This document shows positions 1 to 11,999 of a stretch of DNA of 64,000 bases, piece after piece (position 1 is the first letter of the stretch; every line of letters starts with the position of its first letter). The notes below the pieces were generated by a model. That model had not been told where the DNA came from. It was given only the letters and a program-made list of their open reading frames with translations, and did no database searches. The translations under genes and the position numbers were made by a program. Origin of the DNA: Ampullaceana balthica (taxonomy: Eukaryota; Mollusca; Gastropoda; Lymnaeidae); assembly GCA_944989445.1 (NCBI GenBank), contig CALYLW010000041.1, positions 1,188,001-1,252,000 on the forward strand, read 5' to 3'.

Positions 1-340
1 GTTTATGTATGCCAAGTTTTAATTCCATTAGATAAGCAATTTGTTTTTCATTATAATATTTATTCCACAAAATAAAGACATTAAAAGTAAAATAATGATG
101 GTTTGAAAGAATATGCCATATAGGTACGCCAACAATTTAGTTCCAGTAGTTTACCTACATTAAAATCAAATATATGTACCCGCACATAATTGTCATTTTC
201 GTACACTACTTCAGCCCCTATGTTTTTTCAGCTCAGTTGCATTAGTATCAGAAATCTTTCGATTAATAGGAGAATGGGATTAAAAAATTTTGGCATTAGA
301 AACGTACACGTATTAAATATATATAATTTGCAATGTCACG
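1..340. other. AT-rich non-coding sequence
   Basis: No gene, splice-linked exon or recognisable repeat is visible here. Confidence 0.5.
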
Positions 341-344
341 TCTG

Positions 345-740
345 TAGTGTCTGTCCGTGACGCTACTAATTTTAGAAAGCAACGCACCAAATTACTGCAC
401 CAATGCACCAAAAGGTGTGCAAATTAAAGATGCGCCGTAAAAAATATTATATGACGTCATTGTTTTAGCTCATATTTTAATTTTGGAAAAGGGAACAATG
501 TAAAAAGAGGATTTGATGATGGTTAATTATAAAATAAAAAAACAAGGTGGCGCCGTAGCCTACAACCCCTATTATAAAATACTTTGTGTACATTTCAGAA
601 AGTTTAATATTTCGTATTTATCAAACCAGGACAAGTTATTTGGGCTTTTGAAAAAGGTCGGTGCCGTAGGCGCCCTAAAAAAAGTGCATTTTTTCAAAAT
701 AAATAGATTTCAGCTGAAAACTTTCGTCATTTTTGACAGG
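345..740 (+). repeat. Dispersed repeat, copy 1 (inverted partner at 31.1-31.6 kb)
   Basis: Contains acgtctgtagtgtctgtccg, gcaccaaattactgcaccaa, gggaacaatgtaaaaagagg and ggtgccgtaggcgcccta. The same series occurs in reverse complement at 31135-31560 inside PRDM9 intron 7. The frame it opens is not a gene. Confidence 0.85.
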
Positions 741-1276
741 TGATACGCTAGTTTTAATATAGTTTCTTCATTAAAAAAATTATATTGGCTTTTCTCTTCT
801 TTTATTAAACTCTATTATAAGGTTATTTTTAGAAGCTAATTTAATTAAATTAACATCGAGGACTTTGCCACCCACCCCACCCCAAACAATGTCCCGCAAG
901 TAGAATTCGAATATTTCATGTTTCAAATTGATAGGGTACATTAAGTTGATACCACATCAGGCTCTGGTTTTTCAGAACAGTAGCATTAGTATCAGAAGAA
1001 TTGATGAAGTTTTGGCCGTTGACACGTTCACATGCTTTATGATAGATCATTTATTTCTTTTATTAATTTCTTATTTGTATTTTCTTTGATCTCAATTAAA
1101 ATGCACCACTTTCTTATAAAATTTTCATTTTAGAAATTATACATTTGCCCACCCCCCTCGCTACGCCAATGACGACTTATATATATAGGATCTACTACAG
1201 AAAGTGCGTATTATGTCGAAAAAGCACACTAATAGCAACAAAACATACTGTGACAAGTTGTTATTATTTTTAATTA

Positions 1277-1547
1277 GGGGCCGTCCATAAAGTACGTCAC
1301 GCTATTTTTGACCATTTTTACCTCCCCTTCCCCTTGTCACAAACTGTCATAAATCTCGTACCCCCCCCCCTTTAGAATACGTCACACTTTTGAACAAAAA
1401 TTGTGGTTTTTATTAACAAAATAATTAAAATTTAATGTAAAACACCGTGACGTCACACATTTCCGGACCCCCCCCCTCTCCCTGTCACAAACTGGCACAC
1501 TTTCTTACACCCCCCTCTGGAGCGTGACATACTTTATGAACGGCCCC
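1277..1547. mobile_element. Harbinger-like MITE with TTA target duplication
   Basis: It is a 271-bp element with terminal inverted repeats GGGGCCGTCCATAAAGTACG and (right end, reversed) GGGGCCGTTCATAAAGTATG, flanked on both sides by TTA. A 3-bp TWA duplication and GG-starting termini fit PIF/Harbinger. It has no coding capacity. Confidence 0.75.
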
Positions 1548-1599
1548 TTAGAGCAATTTTATACAATCAGAATGAAGTATCCGTATTAAGACTGATTTG

Positions 1600-1989
1600 T
1601 GGCCATCCATAAATGACATCACGCGAATTTGGCCGATTTTTCACTCCCCCTCGTCATGCATCGTCACAAAAACTTAGACCCCCCTCCAATATGACGTCAC
1701 AGAACTTTGCGCCCCCTCCCCATAAAAAGCAAGTTTCAAATCACCTTTCTGTCATTTAAGTATGAATTTAGTGAAGGTTGAACTCTAACATCGTAATACG
1801 CGTGGTGTAACGATGTAAAACGTATTAAAAATTGTAAGAAATCAAAAATTTAAGTGGAAATTTTATTTAAAGTTGTGCGTTTTTGGTGTGACGTCACATT
1901 TCTCAAACACCTCCCCCCTCGTCACACATCGTCACAAATGTGTGGAACCATTTTTTTTAGGTGCGTGATGTCATTTATGGACGGCCCCA
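1600..1989. mobile_element. Related MITE
   Basis: Its termini are TGGCCATCCATAAATGACAT and, reversed, TGGGGCCGTCCATAAATGAC. It is flanked by TTG on both sides. Similar internal sequence (cccctcgtcac..., cacgcgt...) recurs near 7.4-7.8, 17.4-18.0 and 27.9-28.2 kb. Confidence 0.7.
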
Positions 1990-2149
1990 TTGGTCTCTTT
2001 TCTTTTTTCAGTTGTCTATCCTTGAAATAGCTTTTACTATGAGTAGTTCAATAAAATCTTTAACTTTTATACTATTGTAGTTTTTAACATAAGATAAAAA
2101 TACTACATGTAGTTTATACTTTTGGATTGTTAACAGCTGCATTTGTACG

Positions 2150-3056
2150 CAGAGGCGTAAATAGGTTTTTGGCACCCTTGGCTAATTCATTTTTGGCGCC
2201 CTTGATAAATTGACACGTTTCAGCTTTGCGATTTTTTCATTTGTTAGAAAAAATAATTGAATTTCTCTTATTTTATTTATGTCAATAATAACGTAGTCTG
2301 ACAGTGACAATCGTACAACGTGAATATAAAAAATGCATAAGACAGGAACAATACTAATTTGCAGTTTATTATTTACTAAATAATACCAAATAAATTGGTG
2401 GATAAAACGGATATTCTTGCATAAATAAAGAATACTGCAAAACTTGAACTTTTCAACCCCTTTTTCTAATAATTTCCATTTCGTAAAATTGTTTGTGTTG
2501 CCACGAAATTTAGTGAATCTGAATTTGTGAATTTAGATGTTTCCAGTCCGCAAATCCATCGGACTGACAAAATGGAATATTATATACACCGATACAAATA
2601 AGAGGCATGAAATAAACTGCATCTTTATTTTTGGAGTAAAACAATCATTTCCTCTCTTTCTTTTCAATACCCTCATTTATAAATTTATAGGGAATGTGTC
2701 TCCTCTCACGGACTTGTGTCAGCATATCAAAGCAAGCTGACTTCCTTTCATCAGACACGGCCTCTCTTTTCGGTCAAGCCTACTAGCCGGTATGGCTGTC
2801 ACTCTTAATATCTACATTGTCGTTGATTAATCGGCGCCTATTACACCATTTTCCCTAACTCAAAAACTCCGTAAGTCAAATTTTATTATATTTTTTTATT
2901 TTTGTGGGTGGGGGGGGGGTCCTAATGAGTTCGACTTAGAGAGGTCCGACTGTATTTATTTACATACACATTAATTTTTTTTAGAGATTTAGTGGCGCCC
3001 TTTTGAGCTGGCGCCCTTGGCAACTGCCCCGATGCCAACCCGTTGTTACGCCACTG
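2150..3056. mobile_element. Non-autonomous hAT element, TSD TTTGTACG
   Basis: The ends CAGAGGCGTAA and (reversed) CAGTGGCGTAA are flanked by perfect 8-bp duplications TTTGTACG (2142-2149 and 3057-3064), the hallmark of hAT transposition. Internal sequence at about 2690-2960 is shared with 62.22-62.46 kb. No transposase is seen. Confidence 0.85.
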
Positions 3057-3125
3057 TTTGTACGAGTATCAATATTTAATTAAGCTCCATTACAATTCAA
3101 TAATCGCGTGTGAGTAATCATCAGA

Positions 3126-3900
3126 TCGGCTGGATTGCGAAGTCAATAGTGCGCTCGCCTCACAAGCTGCGTGGGATCGAGATCGCGTTAAAGCCACAAT
3201 AAAAAACAAACCCGTAAAAACAAAGTTTTTGACTATAAATCCCTTATATATGAGACATAACTAACAGTATTGATTATTTTCAAACATTTACAGACTGAAT
3301 CTGTCTTAACTCAAGTTTGCTTCATAACCCTAGGGGGGGAGGGGTGGGTGGGAGGGGGAGAGGGGAAAAGTCTGGTCACCGATTCGCTTGACCGAGCTCA
3401 GCGTGACACGTAAAATGTAAACAAAAGCACCCCGTCGCTTCGTTGGGTCGCCTCAATGCGTCAGCTCAAACTTTCACGTGGGAAAAAAACTATAACAAAC
3501 CGTGAATTTGAATTACATACCTCATATAAGGATAAACTAAAAATGCATTAATTTAATTACGGTACGTTCGATCGATCTGAAATTTTGATACGATGCATTG
3601 TTAGGTTAGACGGGCCCGTGTGCCAAATTTCAGCTCGATCGGATCACGGGAAGTGGGTCATTTTCGACTTTTGTTTTTCCGCCCGCCCATGAGATGACGA
3701 CAGACAGAGAGACAGAGAGAGACGGCGGTGAAGTTAATATAAGGGATTTAAAAATGTTGATGAATGACTATCGCTAAAAAGTCCTCCGCTGACCTGGAGA
3801 GGAGATGGGTGCCGCCAAGGTCTACCAAGCCCCGAGAAAGTTCCAATGGAAACATTAGAACACCCTACGACCACGAGGTTATGGGACACCAAAAAAAAAC
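3126..3900 (+). repeat. tRNA-related SINE split by a nested repeat
   Basis: The SINE parts 3126-3196 and 3753-3900 match the uninterrupted copy at 60145-60370 (gcgaagtcaatagtgcgctc, then gttgatgaatgactat, then aaaaagtcctcc). Between them sits a 0.56-kb insertion. Confidence 0.8.
3197..3752 (+). mobile_element. Dispersed repeat family R1 inserted in SINE
   Basis: It begins CCCGTAAAAACAAAGTTTTT and ends GTTAATATAAGGGATTT. Its core tcgatcgatctgaaattttg is shared with copies near 9.9, 15.2, 15.6 and 30.7 kb. The class is unknown. Confidence 0.75.
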
Positions 3901-5807
3901 ACATATCAGATCAGAGTTGCGAGATTTGCTTTTTTATGACAAATTTGATACTTTTTTTTCCAGAGGTCTTAGCGTTTAAAATTTCGTGCTTGGCTTTTTT
4001 ATTTTGTATTTTACCTTTTCTTGACTTTAAAAAAAAAGTAATATATTTTTTAAAACACTTAAGATATTGTTAATCATGAAAATGTGCAAATGGAGCAATT
4101 GTATTAATAAAATTGTGTGTGTCAGCAGTGGCGTCACTAGGGGGGGGCGCGGGCCGCCCCGGGTGACACCCATCAGGGGGTGACACCCGAGCCTAAAATT
4201 TTACTGTGTACGATTTTATGTCAGAAACCAAAAGATGACAAATTTTTTAATCTAGAAAGAAATTAAGAAATACAATGAAATACGTTAAATGCGAAAATTC
4301 TTATTAAAAAATATCAGTTAATTTGCAATAATAAAACAGTCCCAACACGCGAACAACATTAAAACAAATTAGGAAGAAAAGAAATAGTCGCAGCAGATAG
4401 ATCTTTAAAAAAGGCTGGAATGAAAGAGGCAGTGTCTTCTGTTTTAAAAGATGTAAAGCCATTTGGGCTTGGACAAACCGACAGCATGAACGAATCCCCC
4501 CTCCGATTTTTATCACAAAAGAAAAAAAATCAAAAGATGGGTTTTCTTTGTAGATGTTTTTCTTGAGTAAAGTTATGATTTCAATGTCTTTGAGATTATA
4601 TTTTTATATATATATTTATTTATTAAAGGCGTGAAAGCATAGATATGCATGTTTATATACAGGTAGTCCTCCGGTTACGATGGTCCCATCCCGACTTACG
4701 CTGTTTAGTGCTTATGAACGCGCCCCCGTAAAGAATAGTATTACGCGTTATTCCGTATTTTAAAAAAACAAAATCACGAGGTAACGAATTCTTTTCTCTA
4801 TTTGAAATAACAAAAATTATTGAAAAATATGTATGATTATTATCTCAACCTACAACTTTCGTTTGCGAATTTTTCAAATGGCGAAGTTTTCAATCAAGTC
4901 AATAAAGCTGAGTAAGCTTACAAGTTCCTTTTCAATGCTCATTAGAGAGAGCATATTGAGCCTTTTTCGTCCCATGCAAATTCTAAAACATATATTCTTT
5001 TCAAATTTGAAAAGGATCGCTCTAAACTGCAGTTTGTTGTGATCATTGAAAGATAGATGCGAAGTGTGATGTGTACATTTGTAAAGGACTGTGTGAAATA
5101 TAGCTCATTCAAAAGCATAATTTTTTGTTAGCTCTGTGCAAGTTTTTTGAGTTTCGTTTTGTGCTAATTCCTTTTCCTTACCATGAGCCTGGGGCTGGAC
5201 AATAACTTTTTGAAGAGTTCTGAAAATTGGACTAATTCTGAAGGTAAGCAGTCTTCGAAATCACTCATGAACCTACATGTGGAAGAAAATCAGAAGCCCC
5301 GAGCCTAGTGCTCTTTATGGATCTTCCCGGAAGGCCCCCCTTAGCCATCTGGCCACCAAAGGGACGTAACAGCTGGACCCCCCCCCCAAAAAAAAGCGGT
5401 CGCTTCTGAAGCGACCACCTGGGCATCCAGGACATACAGTCGAAGATGCCTCCCACTAAGTTGCCCTCACAAGGAGGTTATGGAATTTCCTACTACGACC
5501 CGCTACCACTTTGGCGCCATCCCGGCAAAGCACACGGGTCTCCATGGTTAGGACCGCCGCAGACCGGGGGATCATCAAAGACCTACCTAGGGTGCAACCC
5601 CCACTGGAAGGTTTCCTCAGAGCTGGCGTCCAATGCGTTCTTCGCGGCACTTTTTGCTAATCCGTACTGGCGCTCCTGGCCCTAAACCGGCACCGCTCGA
5701 TGGCGTTGCTAGTAAATTGAGGGGGGCGAAACGGTTGCTTCGGATTTACCCGACCCCTTCTTCGAAATCACTAAACTAAACTAAACACATATTCTGTAGG
5801 CCTGAGA

Positions 5808-6446
5808 CTAATCTCTTAAGGCCTTGGCTAGTACCTGGGCAATCTGCTCCATCAGTTGAGCATTGCCATACAACATTGTCTTTACATGGGACTCTTCCGC
5901 CTCCCTCACCCCCCCGGCCATATCAAGCGCCGGGCAAGACGTCTCCAGGTGTACGACCGTCTCAGAGGCTTGGCTGCAATGACGGCAGTTCGAGTCCCTG
6001 TTGTGGTCTAGCCTGTGAAAGTATGAGTTGGTTGAGCAGTGTTCTGTTCTCATCTGAGTCACTAAACTCTGGTGTTTGCGACTCAGGTTCCACCACTGGT
6101 CTGAACTGCTCGGCCTGGGCATGTTAGCGAATACCCCCCTGGCTGTCGTGTTGTCAGCCCACTCCTGGTACCACTTATTCCGGAAGTGGTCCTTTAGCCA
6201 GGTTTTAGCCCCAAGATAAGTGACTGGGGCCTCTGGTAGTTGCAGGGCCGCTCCTGCTTTGGCCAGGGAGTCTGCCTTTTCATTGCCGTTAACATTCACG
6301 TGGCTCGGGATCCACTGCACTGTTACCTTACCTCCAAGTCTTTCGAGCCTACCCACGTCCTCCAAGATGGCGTCAACCAAGTGGGTACTACGCTTCTCAC
6401 TAGCCAGGACTTCGAGGGCTGATCTCGAGTCACAAAACTTCGACAC
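5808..6446 (-). pseudogene. LINE RNase H domain (3' end of ORF2)
   Basis: A 212-residue frame contains WIPSHVNVNGNEKADSLAKA, the RNase H C-terminal motif (HxxxxGNExAD), followed by CRHCSQASETVVHLETSCPA, the CCHC-like tail of I/R1/Jockey-type LINEs. The element is 5'-truncated. It lies inside the hAT at 4126-7857, with probable LINE 3' UTR at 5215-5807. Confidence 0.85.
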
Positions 6447-7051
6447 TTGAATGTTCTTCCATTAACTTGGCTGCTGCCCATCGGGTGGCGAAAGTGCTGA
6501 GCTCAGTTAGGTTTGTAAGAAAGCCAAATTTCTCATGGATGTATTTATATGCACCTAACCAATGTTGTAGGGCTTAAGAAAGTTTGTCAATGATTACCAG
6601 AAATACCTCAATCTTGATATTTTTTTCTCCAGGAGAATACTGTTTTGTTGATGTCCCTTTATCAAACTGACGCTTTCGTTTTTGTTTGATAGTATTGAAG
6701 ATTGTTTACACTGTTTTTACCACGGACTTTTCCTTTCCTTTGTCTTAATATGAATAAAATTAAGAATGCTATTTTTTTAACAAACTCAATGAGAGACTTC
6801 CTTTCTAAAATTAATTCCCAAATTTCAAGTAAAATAGCGACTTCCAGTATTTCAATTTCCTTTAGAAATCCTTCTTCTTCAAGTCGGCAGTCACGTGGCT
6901 GATTTTCATTCGTTGCTAATTCTTCCAGTGCTGCGATATTCTCATGGTATGAGCTATTAACAGAACTTACAGCATAATGTCAGGCTGACCATCTTGTGTC
7001 AGACAATGCTTTGTTAGCATGTATCAATTTCATATGTTTTTGAAGTACCTG

Positions 7052-7306
7052 TCAACGATGAGTAGATGCAACAAGTCGGGTATAAAGATTTTGCAGAAGA
7101 CAAAAAAATCTGACCGCAGTAGGACAACCTGCTGCTCTTTTCCCAACCAAATTAAAGTAATGAGCTGTGCACGGCACATAATGAGCTACAATGCACTTCT
7201 CACGAAGAATAGCCTGGTTTCCGTTATACTTCCTACTCATTTGCAGCATTGCCGTATGACTGTCCAAGGCATTTTCAGGGATTCGTACAAACATAATGGT
7301 CTGCAT
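7052..7306 (-). pseudogene. hAT transposase fragment (DUF4371-type)
   Basis: SHTAMLQMSRKYNGNQAILR and then CPTAVRFFCLLQNLYT resemble the catalytic-core region of ZMYM1-like hAT transposases (the AHxLNLV-type block is AHYFNLV here). It is part of the 4126-7857 element. More of the frame, broken by stops, continues to about 6700. Confidence 0.7.
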
Positions 7307-7329
7307 CTTTATTATACACTATAATTCAT

Positions 7330-7795
7330 AAAAAGTTTGGGGGCCCTTAAACTATTGGGGGCTTTAGCCCATTCAGCACCCCCCCCTTTTAATCCATCAT
7401 AGAAGGGGTCCACGCATCTGTGACGATGTGGTACGAGGAGGGGGGTGTTTAAGAAATGTGATGTCACATCACAAACGTGAAACTTTAAATAAAAGTTCCA
7501 CTTAAATATTTGATTGTTAACCATTTATTTAATTACGTTTTCAATGACTTCACGCGTGTTACGATATTACAGTGCAGACTTACCCTAAATACATATTTAA
7601 ATGACAAAAAATAATTTGCAACATGCTAATTTTTATTGAGAAAATACGGCTTCGGGGAGGGGTGTCAAAGATTTGTGACGTCATATCGTAAAAAAGGGGT
7701 GGGGTCTAAGTTTTTGTGACAAAGTATGACGCTGGGGGAGGGTTGGTTAAATATCGGCAACCTCGCGTGACGTCATTTATGGACGGCCCCTTCAG
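7330..7795. mobile_element. Nested MITE remains in the hAT
   Basis: The right side ends cgtcatttatggacggcccc, the MITE terminus seen at 1.6-2.0 kb. The left side (gggggctttagcccattcag) resembles the terminus of the hAT at 44076-44655. Two elements abut here. Confidence 0.55.
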
Positions 7796-7865
7796 TCGTG
7801 AAGGGGTGACACCATGAGCTACCGCCCCGGGTGACACCCACCCTAGTGACGCCTCTGTGTGTCAG

Positions 7866-9187
7866 TGTGTCACAAATGGGGGAGGAGTTGAATGGGACGT
7901 GTATCGGTTGTTTGTGTGTGAATAGGTATAATAAAAAGGGGAAACCTTGTATATCAAGTTATTACCCAGAGACAGTATGCTTAAAGTTAAAGATGATATC
8001 AATGGTAACAAGTTTTATAGATGTCTTGTGAAAGTAGACGTTACATGTTGGCCCGGAGTAGTGTTAGTTTAATTCAGTATAGATGACATTTTTTAACAGC
8101 TATTAAATGCAGCGTTGTAGCACGGGTTTCTGTCACTTGGGGGAAAAGCCAAATTCGCTCCCCAACCCATTTACAAAAATTATAAAATGCTTTTATAAAG
8201 TAAAAATAATTGTTATTTCAAGGTATTCATAACTACAATTTAATTTTGTTGCGCAAGAAATAATAATTGTGTGATGGCTGATAAGTTACTAAAAATGATA
8301 TTGCTAACGCTGTGTCACTAATTTTTTTATCTCACGTCTTACAACCTAAATTTTCATTAAATTACGGCGACTGATTTAATACTGTATATCATACCAAAAA
8401 TACGTTTGGCATTTTTTTAAAACATCACTTTGGCTTGTCCCTAAAATTTCGATCTGGCAAACCTGCTCAGGCGCAAAAGTTGTGTCCATTGGCGACATTT
8501 GAAGTCAAAGACAAGAAAGCAAATTTTTGCAATTTTATAAACCTTTATTCTTATTCATCAAGTTAAAATCAATAAAGCTTTTAAGATTCAATTAAACACT
8601 AACTTACTAGTATCTTGCAGTTTTGTTTAAAATTAATCATTCAAACCACTCGTGAGGTCAGTAACTTTAAACAGGTTACATGATGACAGTGACAGTCATG
8701 TGATTATTTTACAGTATCATGCCGTATGTATATTATTTCACAGTGAAATTTAATTTTCTCGTGGTAACTTACGTTTTAAATTTATTAAATGCATTATTAT
8801 ATGTTGTATTTTAGCTATTACAGCGCTAATTTGTCAGTCTTATTAATTTCTAAAAAATGTGTCAAATCATAAATTAAAAGAGACACAATTTGTGTTTTAA
8901 AAACAAAATTAAAATAGATTTTAAGTTTTAATTTTAATAGTAAACAGTAACAGTATTTAATTATTATAATTTATAATATACATACTATATACACAGGTGT
9001 AAATATAAAAATATATGTTTATTAATGTTTATATTTAGATTTCAGTAAGTTGACCTGAACAATACAAAAATAATTGGATTTCAGACTACCATTTATCATT
9101 TATTAAATCTTATTAAAAATTAAATGTTGATGTAACGATGTAACTGACAGTCATCAAGTGTCAAGCCACAATGAGTTTTTTTTAAAG
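7866..9187. other. Region upstream of recognised PRDM9 exons
   Basis: AT-rich, with no confident exon. The PRDM9 promoter and first coding exon are expected here or further upstream. I tested ATG-led frames at 8273 and 8719 and neither gave a phase-compatible donor. Confidence 0.5.
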
Positions 9188-9318
9188 TTCCCCAAAAAGT
9201 GCAGTTACAATTGAGGAGTTTTTTACACCAGAAGAATATGCTGCTACACCTCTTTATGAAAAGGAACATTTGCTGAGCTTAAGTTTAAGACAAAATTTTG
9301 AATTCCTAAAACAAACTG
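9188..9318 (+). CDS. PRDM9: PRDM9 exon with KRAB-like box (first recognised exon)
   Basis: The open frame reads VTIEEFFTPEEYAATPLYEK and continues to FEFLKQT. This aligns with the KRAB box of mammalian PRDM9 (FTKEEW...WEK...NY..L...G). The donor is CTG|gtaaga, phase 1. The 3' splice site is taken as the poly-T tract followed by AAAG|T. An upstream in-frame ATG at 9171 is followed by TAA four codons later, so translation cannot start there and an earlier exon is needed. KRAB in vertebrate PRDM9 contacts partner proteins. Confidence 0.8.
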
Positions 9319-9404
9319 GTAAGAGCACACTATAGACTACAATTTTTATTGAGAAAAAGAAAGATAAGCAATAAATACTATTAAATACCTAGGTACATAT
9401 ATAA

Positions 9405-10080
9405 AAATTAAAAAACAAAGTTTTTGACTATAAATCCTTTATAAAAGAGACATTACTAAAAGAATGTTCATTATAATACGCATCGCACGACAATCCAAAA
9501 AATCCAAAATTTTTGTTATTTCTCAAATATATAAAGGATTTATATTTTTTTAAAAATACTACTAACCAGTCTGCCTGTTAAATTTCAGATTGATTCAATC
9601 ACGGGAAAAGGGTTATAAAAAACATGTTTAATATAGTGCACACCGCGAGACAGACTAGCAATTAGCAATTACTAGCATTTACATTTACATATTGGGAATT
9701 GATTTAAAAAAAAGTATCGTCAATATAATATGCACCGCACGACAGGAAAGTAATAAAAAGGTTGTTCAATATAATTCGCACCGCGACACTCTAGCACAAA
9801 AATTAACATGCTACATAGAGATACATATTGATAATCTAAAAATTCATAAATAGATGCATAGAGATAATCGAAAAATTTATTAATTTAATTAACAGTACAT
9901 TCAATCGATCTGAAATTTTGATAGTTTTGATAGATCATTTTGATTTTCGGCACGAGTCTGCCTGCAAAATTTCAGCTTGCTAGCATATGAGGAAGTGGGT
10001 TAAAAATGGATCCAAAGTTTTTTTGGCAAACAATCAAGCAAGGAAGGCATCAAGCAGACACCACGAGTTAATATTTAAAA
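9405..10080 (+). repeat. R1-family repeats in PRDM9 intron 1
   Basis: Diverged R1 motifs: aacaaagtttttgactataa at 9416, and tcaatcgatctgaaattttg near 9901 followed by aatttcagcttgctagc. Several partial copies appear stacked. Confidence 0.6.
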
Positions 10081-10370
10081 ATATACGTTTTGTTTGTATT
10101 TATATCTTTCTTAGTGAATATTGAAAACAATTGCTAGAATAATTATTTTTACAGAATATGAATGGTCTATCCTATAAATTAAATAAGTAAAGGAATTGTT
10201 TTACCCACCCCTCCCCCAACCATTTTGGTATCTTTGTCAATAGGTATGTAAATATAGTTATAAAAATTTTTTAAAATATAATTTAATCACACTGCGAGCG
10301 AAATTTAATTTAGAGATCTATATTTATACAGTTGTTGCCAGAAATAAAGCTCTATTCCTTAAACTTGCAG

Positions 10371-10514
10371 GTTTACCTGTAAAACCTCCAGAATTCATGG
10401 TGAAGAAAAAAGAAAAAGATAGAAGTTGTAGCTACAACACTATTCCCTTCTCAGACTCTGAAGGATCAGACTCTGAATGGACACCAGCTGCAGATAAAGC
10501 AACTGTAATTTCAG
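10371..10514 (+). CDS. PRDM9: PRDM9 exon 2 (linker with acidic SEWTP motif)
   Basis: The acceptor is aaacttgcag|GT and the donor is TCAG|gtacga; both are phase 1. It encodes LPVKPPEFMVKKKEKDR and an acidic stretch ending SDSEGSDSEWTP. Mammalian PRDM9 has the equivalent RPAFM...DTEDSDEEWTP directly after KRAB, so this exon is a strong orthology marker independent of the SET domain. Confidence 0.88.
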
Positions 10515-10572
10515 GTACGAGTAGTATCCATTCAAATACTCAACTTTTTCATTTTTCATTTCTTTGCAGGTA

Positions 10573-11432
10573 TAGTCAAACCTCTCATAACGAGCACCTC
10601 TCATAATGAGTTTTTCGCATAATTAGCTAAATTTGTTTGAAAAAATTGCTCTCTTAACGAACGAAGATTCGTATAACGAGTGACGTAGACAGGGAAAGTC
10701 CCTTCTTCCTGGAAATTCATTTGTGAGCCCGCACTTCCGCCCTGATGTATTATTCTGTGTTAAGCACTCGGTCTGTTAGCGTATTGTTTTCGTGTGTGAT
10801 CAACCGTTTTTACAAATTTTGTATTCAGGCAGTATTTGTAATTTTTTATGTGCAAAGTGTAATAACCTGTGCTAAAATGTCTTTAAAAAAAAGTACAAGA
10901 AGAAAACCATAAGAGAGAGAAAAAATAACTGTTCAATTGAAACGAAAAACCATTGATAAGCAAGAACAAGGTGGCTAATCTAGCGCGCAACTACAATCAG
11001 TCAATATCAACGATCTGTACTATTCTCAAGAACAATTAAGGAGATGGATGCTTCAAATGGAGTGTCAAGAATGTCTATGAAACGGTTACGACTCATTTTT
11101 GTCAAATTTTGAAGCATCTGCAAAAGCAAATGTCTTTGGACAGTTTTCTAGTTAAAAAGGAATAATTATTTGTCATAAATTCATATTTTTGTTTACGTTT
11201 TTTGTTTCAAATCTAAATTGTATTCTAGTTGTTTCACTCTTTAAAAATTCATAACTAATTTTATTTGAATAAATTTTAATAAAAAATAGGGAAAAATGAG
11301 TATTTTGTTTCAACATGGAACGGTAGTATTTTACATTAATTTGTATGGGAAAAAATTGTTTTCTTTAATGAGTGTTTTGCTTAACGAGTAAGACTCTGGA
11401 ATGAATTAATCTCGTTATGAGAGGTTTGACTG
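10573..11432 (+). mobile_element. Tigger/pogo-like element with TA target site
   Basis: Terminal inverted repeats TAGTCAAACCTCTCATAACG and (reversed) CAGTCAAACCTCTCATAACG are flanked by TA on both sides. Around 10915-11030 there are traces of a helix-turn-helix-like frame (KRKTIDKQEQGG). It is 860 bp and internally decayed. It lies in PRDM9 intron 2. Confidence 0.78.
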
Positions 11433-11849
11433 TACTTAAAGGCAAGTCTGAGTGTCAATTGGTAGATTCTCTGAGAACTATAGATATCTATGCTAAGAAT
11501 CACTTTCAATTGCCTTATGTTAAGAATTTTTTGACATTTTAATTTAATTTCCTTGACTACATATCTTAGCACTTGCATTTCAAAAAACATGGCTCAATAT
11601 TTTTAAAAATTTCACTAATTTTCCTGGCAGTTTCTCAATATATTGACAAAAACATATTAACCATTAAACATCATTAATTTACTTGAATTAATGGTCTAAA
11701 AAAAATAAGTACATTATGTTTTATCCTTCTATTTATATGCAATTGTAGGTAGGTGTTTTAAGTAAAAATTGATTTTTTTTGTTATTAAATCACCTTTTTA
11801 ATGGTTAATATAAGTTATTAATTTATTTCCCCATTTTTTTAAAATAAAG

Positions 11850-11947
11850 GTGCAAGAAGAAAAAAGATGACATCTTGGAATACTCCAAAGAGATATAAAG
11901 TTGTTTCTACTAAAAGAAAAGCTGAAAAACCAATGGTTAAGAAATCA
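11850..11947 (+). CDS. PRDM9: PRDM9 exon 3 (basic linker)
   Basis: It lies between acceptor aaataaag|GT and donor AAATCA|gtaagc. It enters in phase 1 and leaves in phase 0, so it fits both neighbours. It encodes a lysine/arginine-rich segment (GARRKKMTSWNTPKRYK, then KRKAEKP). No domain is visible; the position corresponds to the variable linker between KRAB and SSXRD. It is followed by a 12.1-kb intron filled with transposons. Confidence 0.75.
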
Positions 11948-11999
11948 GTAAGCTTTGAACAATATTTGTATTGCAATAAAAGGCTTATATCTTTTATAT

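Larger units (their letters stand above)
4126..7857 (-). mobile_element. hAT element, ZMYM1/DUF4371 type, TSD TGTGTCAG
   Basis: It has ends CAGTGGCGTCACTAGGG and (reversed) CAGAGGCGTCACTAGGG with perfect 8-bp duplications TGTGTCAG at 4118-4125 and 7858-7865. Minus-strand transposase remains include ERSFSNLKRI and RLNMLSLMSIEKELV (hAT C-terminal dimerisation region, about 4833-5045) and CIVAHYVPCTAHYFNLVGKR (about 7100-7200). Many stops and frameshifts are present, so it is inactive. A LINE fragment and other repeats are nested inside. Confidence 0.88.

Noticed and set aside
8273..8320. Candidate PRDM9 first exon starting ATG GCT GAT AAG
   Set aside because: Frame ends in TAA after 15 codons with no strong donor of the required phase.
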